In this document: positions 63,346 through 64,000 of the stretch, in pieces
Numbering within the stretch: position 1 is the stretch's first letter
Layout of the letters: each line of letters starts with the position of its first letter
Assembly: GCA_030549335.1 (NCBI GenBank)
Contig: CM060193.1
Coordinates: 61,223,146 to 61,287,145, forward strand
Direction: 5' to 3'
Source: Pontederia crassipes
Lineage: Eukaryota > Streptophyta > Magnoliopsida > Commelinales > Pontederiaceae
Length of the DNA: 64,000 nucleotides
Made by a program: the position numbers and the translations under genes
The notes under the pieces: generated by a model
What the model saw: the letters and a program-made list of their open reading frames with translations, nothing else
Told to the model about the DNA's origin: nothing
Databases searched by the model: none

Positions 63346-64000
63346 TTAGCTTCTTAGTTTCGTTTCTATTTATTTCATATATAAAGAATTTGATTACTTA
63401 ATCGAAGTTGGTGTTCAAACTATTCTTAATCACTAAACATTGTTTCATAATCTATTTTCTAAGCCTCATAACTAATAATTTCTAGAGGGCAAATCGAACT
63501 CTTCATTCTTAAAGAATTTAACACAACTATTTTGATAAAAAAAAAATATGTAGTTTGACTTAGTTTGCATTGCTTAGGATGATAGTTTCTCTTTTTTTGG
63601 CCCATTCTCTTACTCTCTTGTGGATACTTTATTAGCAACTAGGAGGTTGATAAATTCAAGGAAAAAAAGGAGCTCAACTAATATTTTTTATATCCACCCA
63701 TTCATGATAGAGTTTCCCCTTTGAAGTTGAAACTCCCTCCTATTTAATTAATCTTGGAATGCCTCTTGTATTGCTTTAGTGTATCCAAGCAGCTAAAGTG
63801 TCATTTTATGGATAACTGCTAAAAAACATAGCATAAATTCGCTTTCAAATTTTTATGCTGTCATATTGAGCTTAATCGTGATTTTTCTTTCATTTTTTTC
63901 CTTCGTGATAAATTGGTATGCTATTGTCATTTTGCTAGCAATTAAATAATTTCCACGACATGACTCATTATTGTATTTCTTGCTTGCTTTATATTATTAG
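63346..64000. other. AT-rich intergenic DNA
   Basis: No gene, RNA or clear repeat is seen to the end of the window. Confidence 0.4.

Overview
This window is nuclear DNA of a flowering plant. The genes have GT-AG spliceosomal introns, plant-type products (RNA polymerase subunit RPB10, mitochondrial NAD-isocitrate dehydrogenase, a Golgi pectin-type methyltransferase, an F-box/DUF295 protein) and very AT-rich intergenic DNA full of plant transposons. Some single-exon genes and captured fragments are strikingly GC-rich, which would fit a monocot, but I cannot name the species.

Layout. 0.2-2.3 kb: a broken FAR1/FHY3-type gene on the minus strand. 2.4-4.0 kb: a terminal-inverted-repeat element carrying a leucine-rich-repeat extensin (LRX) fragment. 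4.7-9.5 kb: a complete but inactivated Copia retrotransposon with ~147-bp LTRs and an intact 5-bp target duplication. 10.2-11.9 kb: intact four-exon NRPB10. 12-20 kb: intergenic, with a Mutator-type MITE, another TIR element, a 4-coumarate:CoA ligase fragment and an AT-rich tandem array. 20.0-24.0 kb: intact seven-exon IDH5-type gene with a SINE in its last intron. 25.9-28.9 kb: a CACTA (En/Spm) element whose end abuts a fragment of an F-box paralog. 29.4-30.7 kb: intact single-exon F-box gene. 31.5-33.7 kb: a Pack-MULE with exact 9-bp target duplication carrying B-box zinc-finger fragments. 34.1-37.1 and 43.1-47.7 kb: two related ~3-kb solo-LTR-like elements, the second holding a nested 1.6-kb LTR-like insertion. 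39.8-40.4 kb: a small secreted prolamin-like (ECA1/EC1-type) gene with a frameshift. 41.1-42.8 kb: a tandemly duplicated transposon fragment. 50.3-50.9 kb: a tRNA-type SINE followed by a MITE. 51.9-57.6 kb: an eight-coding-exon PMT24/25/26-type methyltransferase on the minus strand, with a SINE in an intron and a one-base deletion in exon 4. 58-64 kb: repeats and duplicated sequence with no gene I can identify.

The genes do not form an operon or pathway; they are independent transcription units separated by transposon debris. The main interest is how DNA is captured and moved here: three TIR elements (two with identifiable gene pieces), two copies of one SINE family in introns of unrelated genes, and nested LTRs. 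I found no CRISPR array, no rRNA or tRNA gene, and nothing I would defend as a wholly new biological system. Two otherwise healthy-looking genes each carry a single-base frameshift; the PMT one lies in a homopolymer, so assembly error must be excluded before calling either a pseudogene.
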